Notes under the pieces: model-generated | Told to the model about the DNA's origin: nothing | What the model saw: only the letters and a program-made list of their open reading frames with translations | Database searches by the model: none | Shown here: positions 11,229 through 20,091 of the stretch, piece after piece | Layout of the letters: every line of letters starts with the position of its first letter | How positions within the stretch are numbered: position 1 is the stretch's first letter | Translations under genes and position numbers: made by a program | Source of the DNA: Paraburkholderia sp. D15 | GTDB lineage: Bacteria > Pseudomonadota > Gammaproteobacteria > Burkholderiales > Burkholderiaceae | NCBI RefSeq assembly: GCF_029910215.1 | Contig: NZ_CP110395.1 | Coordinates: 1,364,001 to 1,428,000, forward strand | Length of the DNA: 64,000 nt | Reading direction: 5' to 3'

Positions 11229-11777
11229 ATGCGGATTTCTTCATTCGTGCGCGGCGGCGCAGCAGCAGTAGCCACGGTCGCGGCGCTTTCGGCAACGGCC
11301 GCCGAATACCCGATCGGCAAGCAGCAGATTCAGGGCGGCATGGAAATCGGCGCCGTCTACCTGCAACCCATCACGATGGAACCCGAAGGCATGATGCGCA
11401 AGGCGTCGGACTCGGACATCCATCTGGAAGCCGACATTCACGCGGTCAAGAACAATCCGACCGGTTTCGCGGAAGGCGACTGGATGCCGTACCTGCAGGT
11501 GCGCTACGAGCTGACCAAGGCCGGCTCGAACCAGACGCAGAAGGGCGACATGATGGCGATGGTCGCCAACGACGGCCCGCACTACGGCGACAACGTCAAG
11601 CTGCAAGGCCCGGGCAAATACCACCTGAAGATGATCGTCGAAGCGCCGATGCAAACCGGCCACATGGCGTTCGGCCGTCACGTCGACAAGGAAACCGGCG
11701 TGGGTCCGTGGTTCAAGCCGATCACGCTCGAATACGATTTCACGTTCGCGGGCATCGGCAAGAAGGGCGGCTACTAA
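11229..11777 (+). CDS. ftrA: periplasmic iron-binding protein of the P19/FtrA type
   Basis: 182 residues with a signal peptide (about residues 1-25, RGGAAAVATVAALSATAAE). The mature part has the P19/Tp34 hallmarks: EIGAVYLQPITMEPEG, then histidines and Met/Asp ligands (SDIHLEADIHA, GPHYGDN, GHMAFGRH). Such proteins bind Cu and Fe in the periplasm and feed the FTR1-type permease. The ACAAGGAG ribosome-binding site is good. First gene of an ftrABCD cluster; the Burkholderia FtrABCD iron uptake system has this gene set. Spacing to ftrB is 162 bp, so an internal promoter is possible. Confidence 0.88.
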   Translation: MRISSFVRGGAAAVATVAALSATAAEYPIGKQQIQGGMEIGAVYLQPITMEPEGMMRKASDSDIHLEADIHAVKNNPTGFAEGDWMPYLQVRYELTKAGSNQTQKGDMMAMVANDGPHYGDNVKLQGPGKYHLKMIVEAPMQTGHMAFGRHVDKETGVGPWFKPITLEYDFTFAGIGKKGGY

Positions 11778-11939
11778 GTCTTGCCTGAGCATCGCCTGAG
11801 CGCTGTGGCTGGAGCATGTACGTGCGTGGTTGCACCTGGTCTGCACCTGCACCGAAATGCGACCGCCAGCCTTGAATGAATGCAGCAGACGGCGCGCCGG
11901 AATCCGTTTCCCGGCGCGCCGCGTTTTCCGGAAAGGCCA

Positions 11940-12278
11940 ATGAGAATTCATCGAACGATCGCGCTTGCCGGCGCCCTCCTGCTGGCGGGTGTGGCGCAGG
12001 TAGCGCAGGCAGCCGACCTGCCGACCTTCAAGCTGGAAATGAACGACGGCAAGCTGAACCCGGCCCGCATCGAAGTGCCGGCGGGGCAGCGCATCAAGAT
12101 CGAAGTCCGCAACACCGGCAAGGGCGCGGCCGAATTCGAAAGCGTGCAGTTGCGCAAGGAGAAGGTATTGGCGCCGGGCGCCGATTCGTTCGTCGTGATC
12201 GCGCCGCTCGAACCGGGCGAATACAAGTTTTTCGACGATTTCCACCAGCAGGCGCAGGGCGTGATCGTCGCGAAGTAG
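11940..12278 (+). CDS. ftrB: periplasmic cupredoxin-like protein FtrB
   Basis: 112 residues from the ATG at 11940, with GAAAGG in front. Signal peptide residues 1-27 (IHRTIALAGALLLAGVAQVAQA). The rest is a cupredoxin beta-sandwich fold related to the EfeO N-terminal domain: KLEMNDGKLNPARIEVPAGQRIKIEVRNTG, then GEYKFFDDFHQQAQGVI. The typical copper ligands are reduced (a His in DFHQQ is present). It probably oxidises or hands over Fe(II) to the permease together with FtrA. Short for the family but complete. Confidence 0.85.
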   Translation: MRIHRTIALAGALLLAGVAQVAQAADLPTFKLEMNDGKLNPARIEVPAGQRIKIEVRNTGKGAAEFESVQLRKEKVLAPGADSFVVIAPLEPGEYKFFDDFHQQAQGVIVAK

Positions 12279-12347
12279 CGGATTGAAATGCGGGCGTGCG
12301 CCGTCACCGGCGGCGTTGCGCTCGCCGCAGTCGTGGAGGAAAACCGG

Positions 12348-13193
12348 ATGGGTCAGATTCTATTTATCGTGTGGCGGGAGAGTGTCGAGGCGCTGCTGGT
12401 CGTCGGCATCCTGTACGCATGGCTGAAAAATGGCGACGACGACGCGCGCCGCGGCTTGCCGTACCTGTGGGGCGGTGTGGCGGCGGGCGTGATCGCCGCC
12501 ATCGCGCTCGGCGCGGCGCTGGTCGGCTTCACCGAGGTGCTATCCGGTGACGCGCAGGATTATTTCCAGACCGCGATGGTGCTGGTCGCCTGCGTGCTGA
12601 TCGTGCAGATGGTGTTGTGGATGAAGCAGCACGGCCGCTCGCTCAAACGGGACATGGAGCAGTCGCTCGCGAAGAGTCAACGCGATTCGAACTGGTGGGG
12701 CGTCGCGTTGCTGGTGGCGTTGGCGATCGCGCGCGAAGGCAGCGAGACGGTGATCTTCCTCTACGGTCTCGGCTTCGGCCAGTCCGGTCATGTGGACGGC
12801 AGTCAGATGCTCGCGGTCGTGATCGGCCTCGGTCTCGCGTTCCTGACCTTCTACGTGCTGCAACTGGGCGGCAAATTCTTTTCGTGGCGGCTCTTTTTCC
12901 GCATCACCGAAATCATGCTGCTGTTTCTTGGCGCGGGTCTGTTCCAGACCGGCGTCGACAAGCTGATCGACAAGGAATTCCTGCCGACGCTCGTCGACCA
13001 GATGTGGAATTCGTCGGCGATTCTCGACGATTCGAGCACCTTCGGTTCGCTGGTCGCGACGCTCACCGGTTATCGCGCGCATCCGGCGTTGATGAACCTG
13101 CTCGCGTACGCGGTGTATTGGGCCGTCGTCTATCTGCTGGTGCGGCGCGCGAATCGCAAGCCGGCGCAGCAGGCGGCGGGGCGCGCGGCATGA
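12348..13193 (+). CDS. ftrC: FTR1-family iron permease FtrC
   Basis: 281 residues from the ATG at 12348 (TGGAGGAAAAC ribosome-binding site). About seven membrane segments. The two REGxE iron-translocation motifs appear as WRESVEALLVVG (residues ~8-19) and AREGSETVIFL (residues ~126-136). Inner-membrane iron transporter working with FtrA/B. The last three codons overlap the ftrD start (ATGA), so the two are translationally coupled. Confidence 0.93.
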   Translation: MGQILFIVWRESVEALLVVGILYAWLKNGDDDARRGLPYLWGGVAAGVIAAIALGAALVGFTEVLSGDAQDYFQTAMVLVACVLIVQMVLWMKQHGRSLKRDMEQSLAKSQRDSNWWGVALLVALAIAREGSETVIFLYGLGFGQSGHVDGSQMLAVVIGLGLAFLTFYVLQLGGKFFSWRLFFRITEIMLLFLGAGLFQTGVDKLIDKEFLPTLVDQMWNSSAILDDSSTFGSLVATLTGYRAHPALMNLLAYAVYWAVVYLLVRRANRKPAQQAAGRAA

Positions 13194-14596
13194 GCAGCGT
13201 GATGTCCCGCCCTGGTCGCCTCGCGGCGGCCGGGCAATGGATGCAGCGCCACGGTGCCGTGATTCGCGGCATCCAGTGGATCGTGGTGGCCGTGTACGCG
13301 TTTCTGATCGTCGTGCCGGCGGTGATGCCGCTGCCGGACGACACCGCGCACCTGTGGACCAATCTGACGCTCGCCGCGCAGTTCGTGTTCTGGGGCATCT
13401 GGTGGCCGTTCGTGCTGCTGTCGATGGTGATGCTCGGGCGCGTGTGGTGCGGCGTGCTGTGTCCGGAAGGCGCGCTCGCCGAATTCGCCAGCAAATACGG
13501 CCGCGGCTGGGCGATTCCGCGCTGGATGCGCTGGGGCGGCTGGCCATTCGTCGCGTTCGGCATCACCACGATCTACGGCCAGATGGTGAGCGTCTACCAG
13601 TATCCGAAAGCCGTGCTGCTGGTGCTGGGCGGCTCGACTTTCGCGGCGATCGTCATCGGCTTGCTGTATGGGCGCGAGAAGCGCGTCTGGTGCAAGTATC
13701 TTTGCCCCGTCAACGGGGTTTTTTCGCTACTGGCGCGTCTCGCGCCGTTCCACTACAAGGTCGATGAAGAGGCATGGCGCCGTTCGTACACGAACGGCGA
13801 GCATGGGCATCGCGTGATTCCGATCAATTGCGCGCCGCTGGTGCCGTTGCGCAACATGAAGGGCGCGTCCGACTGTCATATGTGCGGCCGCTGCAGCGGT
13901 CATCGCGATGCGGTCGCGCTGACGTGGCGTGCGCCGTCGGCGGAAGTGGTGCAGATGGGCGACAAGCAGGCGAATGCTTGGGACACCGCGTTGATCCTGT
14001 ACGGCCTGCTCGGCATCGCGATCGGCGCGTTTCACTGGACTGCGTCGCGCTGGTTCGTCGATCTGAAGATGTTCTTCGCGACGCGGCTGGTCGATCACGA
14101 CATCACCTGGCCGCTCGACACCAACGCGCCGTGGTTCCTGTTCACTCATTACCCCGAGCAGAACGACGTGTTCTCGTGGCTCGACGGCTCGATGGTGATC
14201 GGCTACATCCTCGCGACGGGCCTGGTGTACGGGACGCTGCTGCTGCTGTTGCTGGCCGGTGCGACGCGTATGCTCGGGCGTTTTAGCGCGGTACGTCTGC
14301 ATCATTTGACGCAGGCGCTGATTCCGATCGCCGGCGCCGGCGTGTTCCTTGGGCTATCCGCGACGACGTTGTCGCTGCTGCGCGCGGAACATGTGCCGCT
14401 GTGGTGGGCGTCGGATTTGCGCATCGCGATTCTGGCGATTGCCAACCTGTGGAGCGCATGGCTCGCGTGGCTCGTCACGCGCCGGTACAGCGAGCGTTTC
14501 GTGCGGCGTGGTCTCGCCATGCTGTGGTTCGTCGCGGCGCTGGCCGTGGTCGATAGCGCGTGGTGGTTGATGTTCTGGGGTTGGGCGTCGAAGTAA
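13190..14596 (+). CDS. ftrD: polytopic 4Fe-4S ferredoxin-type membrane protein FtrD
   Basis: 468 residues, integral membrane. NapH/RnfE-like: cysteine motifs VWCGVLCPEGALAEF and VWCKYLCPVNGVFS, plus CHMCGRCSGHRD (CxxCGRC) that looks like an iron-sulfur ligand set. Six or more membrane segments. In the FtrABCD system this redox protein is thought to take electrons for iron reduction/translocation. Starts inside the end of ftrC by ATGA overlap. Confidence 0.9.
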   Translation: MSSVMSRPGRLAAAGQWMQRHGAVIRGIQWIVVAVYAFLIVVPAVMPLPDDTAHLWTNLTLAAQFVFWGIWWPFVLLSMVMLGRVWCGVLCPEGALAEFASKYGRGWAIPRWMRWGGWPFVAFGITTIYGQMVSVYQYPKAVLLVLGGSTFAAIVIGLLYGREKRVWCKYLCPVNGVFSLLARLAPFHYKVDEEAWRRSYTNGEHGHRVIPINCAPLVPLRNMKGASDCHMCGRCSGHRDAVALTWRAPSAEVVQMGDKQANAWDTALILYGLLGIAIGAFHWTASRWFVDLKMFFATRLVDHDITWPLDTNAPWFLFTHYPEQNDVFSWLDGSMVIGYILATGLVYGTLLLLLLAGATRMLGRFSAVRLHHLTQALIPIAGAGVFLGLSATTLSLLRAEHVPLWWASDLRIAILAIANLWSAWLAWLVTRRYSERFVRRGLAMLWFVAALAVVDSAWWLMFWGWASK

Positions 14597-14631
14597 GCCG
14601 ACCCCGCTGCTAAAAACCAGCCGGGCAACAA

Positions 14632-14665
14632 AAAGCCGTGAGAGGGAAACCCATCTCACGGCTTT
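14632..14665. terminator. intrinsic terminator after ftrD
   Basis: Twelve-bp stem AAAGCCGTGAGA / TCTCACGGCTTT with a 10-nt loop. It lies between the ftrD stop and hemP (minus strand) and could stop both; the 277-bp stretch between them is otherwise empty. Confidence 0.8.
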
Positions 14666-14873
14666 GTCATTTCCTGAATGCGCGACACACGACGTTTCGT
14701 GTTGCCGCTTAGAGCGAGGACCAAAAAAGCGGCCTGGCTGGCTGCGACGGCTGGCTTGGTGTCTGCACGAAGGGGTCTAGTTCTCACGTGCAAGCCGTCG
14801 TTGCTGGCTAATGCCTAACACCTCTCGAGGAGGTGGTCCCCACAATACCCGGTACTTACTGCTGTGTTCGGTG

Positions 14874-15134
14874 TTACTTCGTCAGAATCAGCTTGCCGAG
14901 GCGCGTTGCCCGCAACTGATAGGTCTCGCCGTTGTGCAGGATGCTGATGTGGCTGTTGCCTTGGAGCAAGGCATCGCTGCGTAGGACCCGTTCCGTCGCG
15001 CCGGTCGAACCGTTGGCACGTTCCGCGCTGGGCTTCGCCGCGGGGGCCGGGGCCGCCGATGCTTTCGGGCGGCTGGTCAGCGCGGCCGCCGGACGGCGCA
15101 GGCTGAGTGTGGAAGGGCGCGTGAGATCGGTCAT
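14874..15134 (-). CDS. hemP: hemin uptake protein HemP
   Basis: 86 residues. The C-terminal ~35 residues (SDALLQGNSHISILHNGETYQLRATRLGKLILTK) are the conserved HemP domain; the N-terminal half is an Ala/Pro/Ser-rich linker. HemP in Burkholderia acts with TonB-dependent heme receptors. A Fur-box-like site lies about 45 bp before the start, consistent with iron repression. No heme receptor lies next to it. Confidence 0.85.
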   Translation of the reverse strand: MTDLTRPSTLSLRRPAAALTSRPKASAAPAPAAKPSAERANGSTGATERVLRSDALLQGNSHISILHNGETYQLRATRLGKLILTK

Positions 15135-15177
15135 TCGTATTTTTGCTGTTCGTCGATTCGATGGATTAATTCTAAAT

Positions 15178-15196
15178 GATAACTATTCCCATTTAC
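15178..15196 (-). promoter_or_regulatory. Fur-box-like site upstream of hemP
   Basis: GATAACTATTCCCATTTAC on the plus strand, 12 of 19 matches to the Fur consensus, in the AT-rich promoter region of hemP (which is on the minus strand). Confidence 0.55.
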
Positions 15197-15360
15197 AAGA
15201 AAGAGAAATTGATCGGTTTCCTGTTTCGATAGGCAAGTGGGAAGTGGGACGAAGACGAGGGTGAAGGGGAAGCGGAAGCGACTGGCCACTTCAGCCGGAG
15301 TGGCATCGTTCAGCGTTGTTGGACAGACGCGGACCACACGTCCGCGTCCATTCAAGATCT

Positions 15361-15843
15361 TCAATGCAAGGAACCCGGTTCCTGTCTGGTCTGCACATAC
15401 TGACGGATCAGCCGCACGGTGTCGATATCGTTCTCGCGATACGCCGACTTGACGATTTCCTGGGTTTGATGCGCGTCGGGATCGGTCGATTCCGGCAGTG
15501 TCGTCGCGTATTCGAAGCGCAGGAACAGTTGCAATTCGTCCGGCTGCTCGATGGTCATGGTCAGCGAACCGCCGACGTGATCCGCCGTCGGCAGGATGTC
15601 GTAGCGCACGCTCTGACTGTCCTGCAACGTCACGCGGTCGCGCACGGTCGCCTGACCGTAATGCAGCTCGCGTTCCATGACATTGCCCTCGCGCGACAGA
15701 ATCGTGCAGCTGTCGAGGCCCATCACGAACAACTGCGGCTGTTCGGCGCGGAGCACCAGACCTTCCCACAGTTGCTCGCGGGTCATCGAGTCGACAAACG
15801 GATTCAACGGATCGTTGATCTGGATAAGGTGTTCGAAATTCAA
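15361..15843 (-). CDS. SRPBCC/DUF1857 (AtaL-like) protein
   Basis: 160 residues. The only possible start is the TTG at 15843 since an in-frame TAG lies just upstream; GGAAG is well placed before it. The chain begins NFEHLIQINDPLNPFVDSMTREQLWEGLVLRAEQP and continues with beta strands and a C-terminal helix (EIVKSAYRENDIDTVRLIRQYV), the pattern of DUF1857/AtaL-like START superfamily proteins, which bind small hydrophobic ligands. Function unknown. Confidence 0.75.
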   Translation of the reverse strand: MNFEHLIQINDPLNPFVDSMTREQLWEGLVLRAEQPQLFVMGLDSCTILSREGNVMERELHYGQATVRDRVTLQDSQSVRYDILPTADHVGGSLTMTIEQPDELQLFLRFEYATTLPESTDPDAHQTQEIVKSAYRENDIDTVRLIRQYVQTRQEPGSLH

Positions 15844-15892
15844 AACGACGGCTTCCTATGAAAGCGTTGCGATGCGCGATACGGCGGCGACG

Positions 15893-16291
15893 TCACGCGA
15901 CGGCGAGACCCGAGCGTATCGAGATCGGATGCGTGAGGATCTTGTGAACTGGGCACGCATTGGCGATTTGCAAGAGACGTTCCCGCTGCTCGTCGGACAG
16001 ATCGCCTTCCAGCACGATCTTGCGGTCGATGGTCGTGCCGGCGTCGCCGGTTTCGAGCGACAGCGTCACGTGCACGTCGGCGAGGGGCCAGCCCTTGCGC
16101 TGCGCGTACATCTTCAGCGTGATCGACGTGCAGGCGCCCAGGCTCGACAGCAACAGCGACACCGGCGCCGGGCCGCGATCGCCGCCGCCGAGCGACTCGG
16201 GTTCATCGGCGAACCACGTGTGTCGACCGTCGTCGAAAAGGACCTGGAAATTCGTCGAGCCGATGTGGGCGGTGACGTTGGACTCTGCCAT
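15893..16291 (-). CDS. OsmC-family peroxiredoxin-like protein
   Basis: 132 residues from the ATG at 16291. OsmC/YhfA pattern: a Gly/Asp-rich loop ([23 protein letters not shown]) with the first cysteine, and the second catalytic cysteine in [10 protein letters not shown] near the end. Likely reduces organic hydroperoxides using a thiol pair. The upstream gene (DUF1857) follows on the same strand, 49 bp away, possibly an operon. Confidence 0.88.
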   Translation of the reverse strand: MAESNVTAHIGSTNFQVLFDDGRHTWFADEPESLGGGDRGPAPVSLLLSSLGACTSITLKMYAQRKGWPLADVHVTLSLETGDAGTTIDRKIVLEGDLSDEQRERLLQIANACPVHKILTHPISIRSGLAVA

Positions 16292-16484
16292 GCGCGCTCC
16301 TGAACAGGGACGGAAATCGCCGCGCATCGCGCCGGTTTCCGTACGGCTGGAAAGGGCGGCGCGGCGCGCGGCATGAGTCGCTATTGTGAACGAAATCGGC
16401 AGGGTTGGCGGTGGGGAGCGGGCAGAGGCGGGCGCGGTGGCCGAGGCGGCCGACGCGAGCGGCGTTGCGCGCCGCTCCATGCAT

Positions 16485-17363
16485 TCAATGCGTGATTGCG
16501 CCCATGCGTCCCGATTGATAGTCGATCACCGCCTGGCGGATTTCGTCTTCCGTGTTCATCACGAACGGGCCATAGCGCACCACCGGTTCCTTCAACGGCA
16601 CGCCGCCGAGCAGCAGTACGTCGAGCGGTTCGTCGCCGGCTGTCAGCGTGACGGCATCGCCATCGTTTTCGAACACGACCATTTTTTGCGCGTCGATTTC
16701 CTGGCGTGCGTCGCCTTCGCCATACAAGCCCTTGCCCGCGAGGCTGTAGGCGAACACGCGATAGTCGGCCGGCACCGGCTGGCGGATCGTCGCGCCCGGT
16801 TGCAGCGTGAAATGCTGATACAGAATCGGCGTGCGCGTCTCGATCGCGGCCTTCACGCCGAGCGCTTCGCCGGCGATCACCTTGACGCGCACCCGGCCAT
16901 CCGCCGAGGTCGCCACCGGAATGCTGGACGACGGAATCTCCTGATAGCGCGGCGCGATCATCTTGTCGCGGCGCGGCAGGTTGACCCATAACTGCAGGCC
17001 ATGCACGCGGCCGCCCGTGCGCACGAACGACGGGTCCGGCATTTCGCTGTGCACGACGCCCGCACCCGCGGTCATCCATTGCACGTCGCCGGCGTGCAGC
17101 GTGCCGGAATGGCCCGCCGAGTCCTTGTGGCCGAACTGGCCTTCCAGCACATACGTGACGGTTTCGAAGCCGCGGTGCGGATGGTCGGGCGCGCCCTTGG
17201 CCTCGCCTGGCGCGTAGTCGATCGGGCCCATTTCGTCGAGCAGCAGGAACGGGTCGAAATCCATCAGCAGACGGGTCGGGAACGGACGGTGGACGATAAA
17301 GCCGCCGCCCTCGGTCGTGCGAACCGCTGGAAACGTGCGTTCGATCGTGCGGGTCGTGCTCAT
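16485..17363 (-). CDS. pirin family protein
   Basis: 292 residues from the ATG at 17363, which has GAGGTGA seven bases before it. Bicupin pirin: metal-binding motif region [27 protein letters not shown] (three His and a Glu), then [16 protein letters not shown]. Quercetinase-like or redox-sensing enzyme by family. Divergent from a LysR regulator gene with a 122-bp gap; this arrangement is common for pirin genes and suggests direct regulation. Confidence 0.9.
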   Translation of the reverse strand: MSTTRTIERTFPAVRTTEGGGFIVHRPFPTRLLMDFDPFLLLDEMGPIDYAPGEAKGAPDHPHRGFETVTYVLEGQFGHKDSAGHSGTLHAGDVQWMTAGAGVVHSEMPDPSFVRTGGRVHGLQLWVNLPRRDKMIAPRYQEIPSSSIPVATSADGRVRVKVIAGEALGVKAAIETRTPILYQHFTLQPGATIRQPVPADYRVFAYSLAGKGLYGEGDARQEIDAQKMVVFENDGDAVTLTAGDEPLDVLLLGGVPLKEPVVRYGPFVMNTEDEIRQAVIDYQSGRMGAITH

Positions 17364-17485
17364 CAAAGTCACCTCAAAAAATGGGGAATAGCGTTATTTT
17401 TGAAACATGGAGCTATTATAGGGACCGTTTTACGGCGTGCCAGCCGCCGCCACGCAATGGATTGTTCTATTACTGGAACGATGAG

Positions 17486-18472
17486 ATGAAGATCGATTCA
17501 CACAATCTGAATGACCTGATGTATTTCTCCCAGGTCGTCGAACACGGCGGGTTCTCCGCGGCCGAGCGCGTGCTGGGCATCTCCAAATCGCGCTTGTCGC
17601 GCCGTCTGACCGAGCTGGAGGCGTCGCTCGGCGTGCGGCTGTTGCAGCGCTCCACGCGCAAGCTGGCGCTCACCGAGGCGGGCCAACTGTTCTATCAGCA
17701 TTGTCAGGCGATGCTCGGCGAGGCTCAGGCGGCCGTCAACGTCGTGCAGCAGTTGCGCTCGTCGCCGCGCGGCACGGTGCGCGTAAGCGTGCCGGTGACG
17801 GTCTCGCAGACCATTCTGTCGACGATCCTGCCGGAGTTCATGCATCGCTACCCGGAAGTGCGCGTGGTGATGCGCGTGACCAATCGCGTGGTCGATCTCT
17901 TCGAGGATTCGATCGACGTCGCGTTGCGCGTGCGTTCCGATCCGCCGGAAAACGCCAACATTGTCGTACGGCCGCTGTGGCGCACCCAGCAGATGCTGGT
18001 CGGTGCGCCGAGCCTGTTGCAGCAGAATGCGCCGCCGCTGCTGCCGTCTGACCTCAGCCGCTTCGAGACGCTCGACGTCCCGAGCAGCGACGGGCGCCAC
18101 GTCTACAACCTGATCTCGCCCGACGGCACGCGCCACGCGCACGAACACGAGCCGCGGCTCGTCACCGCCGATCTGATGATGATTCGCGAGGCGGCGTTGT
18201 CCGGCGTGGGCATCGCGGCGTTGCCGGAAATGATGTACGGCGCCGCGCTGCGCGCCGGCCAGTTGTCGCCGGTGATGCCCGGCTGGACCTTCCCGACGCC
18301 GCAGTTGTACGCGGTGTTCGTATCGCGCCAGGGCATGGTGCCGGCGGTGCGCGCATTCGTCGATTATCTGGTCGAAATGCTCGATCCGGACGAGGGCAAG
18401 CATATTGCAGGCGAGTGTCCGGCGCGCGAGGAAAAGGCCGCGGTGCGGCCGGTGCTCGCGATCGCATCCTAG
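17486..18472 (+). CDS. LysR-family transcriptional regulator
   Basis: 328 residues from the ATG at 17486. N-terminal winged HTH: LNDLMYFSQVVEHGGFSAAERVLGISKSRLSRRLTELE (residues ~7-44), then a substrate-binding domain (periplasmic-binding-protein-like, residues ~95-295). Divergent from the pirin gene, its probable target. The inducer is unknown. Confidence 0.92.
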   Translation: MKIDSHNLNDLMYFSQVVEHGGFSAAERVLGISKSRLSRRLTELEASLGVRLLQRSTRKLALTEAGQLFYQHCQAMLGEAQAAVNVVQQLRSSPRGTVRVSVPVTVSQTILSTILPEFMHRYPEVRVVMRVTNRVVDLFEDSIDVALRVRSDPPENANIVVRPLWRTQQMLVGAPSLLQQNAPPLLPSDLSRFETLDVPSSDGRHVYNLISPDGTRHAHEHEPRLVTADLMMIREAALSGVGIAALPEMMYGAALRAGQLSPVMPGWTFPTPQLYAVFVSRQGMVPAVRAFVDYLVEMLDPDEGKHIAGECPAREEKAAVRPVLAIAS

Positions 18473-18619
18473 CCGGCGCGCGCAGGCGCAGTTGTGCTCA
18501 TGTCACGGCATCGCTTTTAGCATTTAAGCGCGGCCTGTCATGAGTACTTTCAATGACCGTTTCCTTGCTTGCGCGCGCTCCCGGACCTATATTGAAATCC
18601 CTTCGCTAAGGAGTCTCTT

Positions 18620-18739
18620 ATGCGGAAACTCATGGCCGCTATCATAGCGAGCCTGATAGGGCTGACCGCGCTGTCCGTGTCGATCACGGCTGTCGCATGC
18701 AACGACGCGAGCTATCAAACTTCGAACGATGGCAAGTAG
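18620..18739 (+). CDS. 39-aa secreted/lipoprotein-like peptide
   Basis: A 39-residue frame with AAGGAG seven bases before ATG. It starts MRKLMAAIIASLIG, has a hydrophobic core up to residue 24, then CNDASYQTSNDGK. The ITAVAC may be a lipobox-like or signal-peptidase cleavage region, which would release or lipidate a very short peptide. An intrinsic terminator follows. It is too short for usual gene finding; function unknown. Confidence 0.55.
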   Translation: MRKLMAAIIASLIGLTALSVSITAVACNDASYQTSNDGK

Positions 18740-18772
18740 TCCTGCCGCCCGAAGGCGCCGAGTGCGCGCAAA

Positions 18773-18804
18773 AAAAGGCCTTCATCTGACGATGAAGGCC
18801 TTTT
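18773..18804. terminator. bidirectional intrinsic terminator
   Basis: Fourteen-bp stem AAAAGGCCTTCATC / GATGAAGGCCTTTT with a 4-nt loop; A-run upstream and T-run downstream. Ends both the small peptide gene (+) and exbD (-). Confidence 0.9.
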
Positions 18805-18898
18805 ACTTTTAGCCCTTGTTTCAAGGACTATTTGCACGTTTTCCGAAGACGCTGCCGAAGCGCGGGGCGTGTCGCACCATGCAAGCGCCGCGGCGGCG

Positions 18899-19318
18899 TC
18901 ATTTGCTTTTCGGCTGGGTCACGAATCCGATCTTCGTCAGGCCGCCGGCTTGCGCCGCCGACATCACCTGCGCCACTTTCTCGTACGCCACCTTGCGGTC
19001 GGCGTCGAGATGCAGTTCCGGTTGCGGCTCCGTTTGCGCGGCTTGCGCGATCTTCGCGGTCAGCGCGGCTTCGTCGACTTTCTGGTCGTCCCACAGCACG
19101 TTGCCGTCCGCGTCGATCGCGACCGTGACCTGCGCGGGCTTCGTGTCTTCCTTCTGACTGCTTGCATGCGGCAGATCGATCTTGACCGCATGACGAATCA
19201 CCGGAATCGTCACCATGAAGACGATCAGGAGAACCAACATCACGTCGACGAGCGGCGTCATGTTGATTTCGTTCATCAGGCCGTCGTCATCGTCGCCGGC
19301 GAAGGGGCTCATTGCCAT
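18899..19318 (-). CDS. exbD: biopolymer transport protein ExbD
   Basis: 139 residues. One N-terminal membrane helix (VDVMLVLLIVFMVTIPVI) with the proton-carrying Asp in MTPLVDVMLV (DVML) and a periplasmic domain. N-terminal GDDDDGLMNEIN precedes the helix as in family members. Works with ExbB and TonB. It is 15 bp downstream of exbB and is the third gene of a tonB-exbB-exbD operon. Confidence 0.93.
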   Translation of the reverse strand: MAMSPFAGDDDDGLMNEINMTPLVDVMLVLLIVFMVTIPVIRHAVKIDLPHASSQKEDTKPAQVTVAIDADGNVLWDDQKVDEAALTAKIAQAAQTEPQPELHLDADRKVAYEKVAQVMSAAQAGGLTKIGFVTQPKSK

Positions 19319-19333
19319 TCGGTGCCTCGTCGA

Positions 19334-20065
19334 TCAGTTGGCGCGGGTCGCGAGACGCAGGCCGTCGCCGCGCTTGGACGACGACAGGCGCGCGCCCGTC
19401 ACGAAGAATGCGTGCAGACCGTGTGCGAAGCGGCTCAGCTTGGCGACGATCGCCTTGTTCGCGCGCGTCAGCGCGTTATAGCCGAGCACCGCCGGAATCG
19501 CGACGAACAGACCGAACGCGGTCATGATCAGCGCTTCGCCGACCGGACCCGCGACCTGATCGATCGACGACTGGCCGCTCGCGCCGATGGCCAGCAGCGC
19601 GTGATAGATGCCCCACACCGTGCCGAACAGACCGACGAACGGCGCCGTGCTGCCGATCGACGCGAGAATCGCGAGGCCGCTCTGCATGCGCGCGACGCTT
19701 TCGTCCATGGTGTCCTTCAGGCAGCGCGTGACCCAGTCGGACACGTCCATGCGGTCATGCAGATGCGGCTGCGTCTGATGATGGTGATCCGCCGCTTCCT
19801 GGCCCGACAGCGCCAGCGCGAGGAACGGGTTGTCGAGCGGCGTCGACGATTCGGCGCCGAGTTTCTTCACGCCGTCGGCGAGATCGTCGGAATGCCAGAA
19901 CGCCTGCTCGGCGTTCTTCGTGAGGCGTTTCAGGCGCATCACGTTCCAGCCCTTGATGACGATCACGCTCCACGACATCACCGACATGATCAACAGCGCG
20001 AGCGCGATACCGCGCGTCACAAAATCCCCTTGCGCCCACACGTGCGCCAATCCGTAGTTTTGCAT
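19334..20065 (-). CDS. exbB: biopolymer transport protein ExbB
   Basis: 243 residues from the ATG at 20065, with CAAGGAA in front. Three membrane helices; the conserved TolQ/ExbB core is SGLAILASIGSTAPFVGLFGTVWGIYHAL, then the third helix VGEALIMTAFGLFVAIPAVLGYN. Forms the pentameric proton channel that energises TonB. The segment HHHQTQPHLH between helices is His-rich, unlike most ExbB, a possible metal-binding loop. Confidence 0.93.
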   Translation of the reverse strand: MQNYGLAHVWAQGDFVTRGIALALLIMSVMSWSVIVIKGWNVMRLKRLTKNAEQAFWHSDDLADGVKKLGAESSTPLDNPFLALALSGQEAADHHHQTQPHLHDRMDVSDWVTRCLKDTMDESVARMQSGLAILASIGSTAPFVGLFGTVWGIYHALLAIGASGQSSIDQVAGPVGEALIMTAFGLFVAIPAVLGYNALTRANKAIVAKLSRFAHGLHAFFVTGARLSSSKRGDGLRLATRAN

Positions 20066-20091
20066 TGCAATTCCTTGTTTTGAAATCTGCT

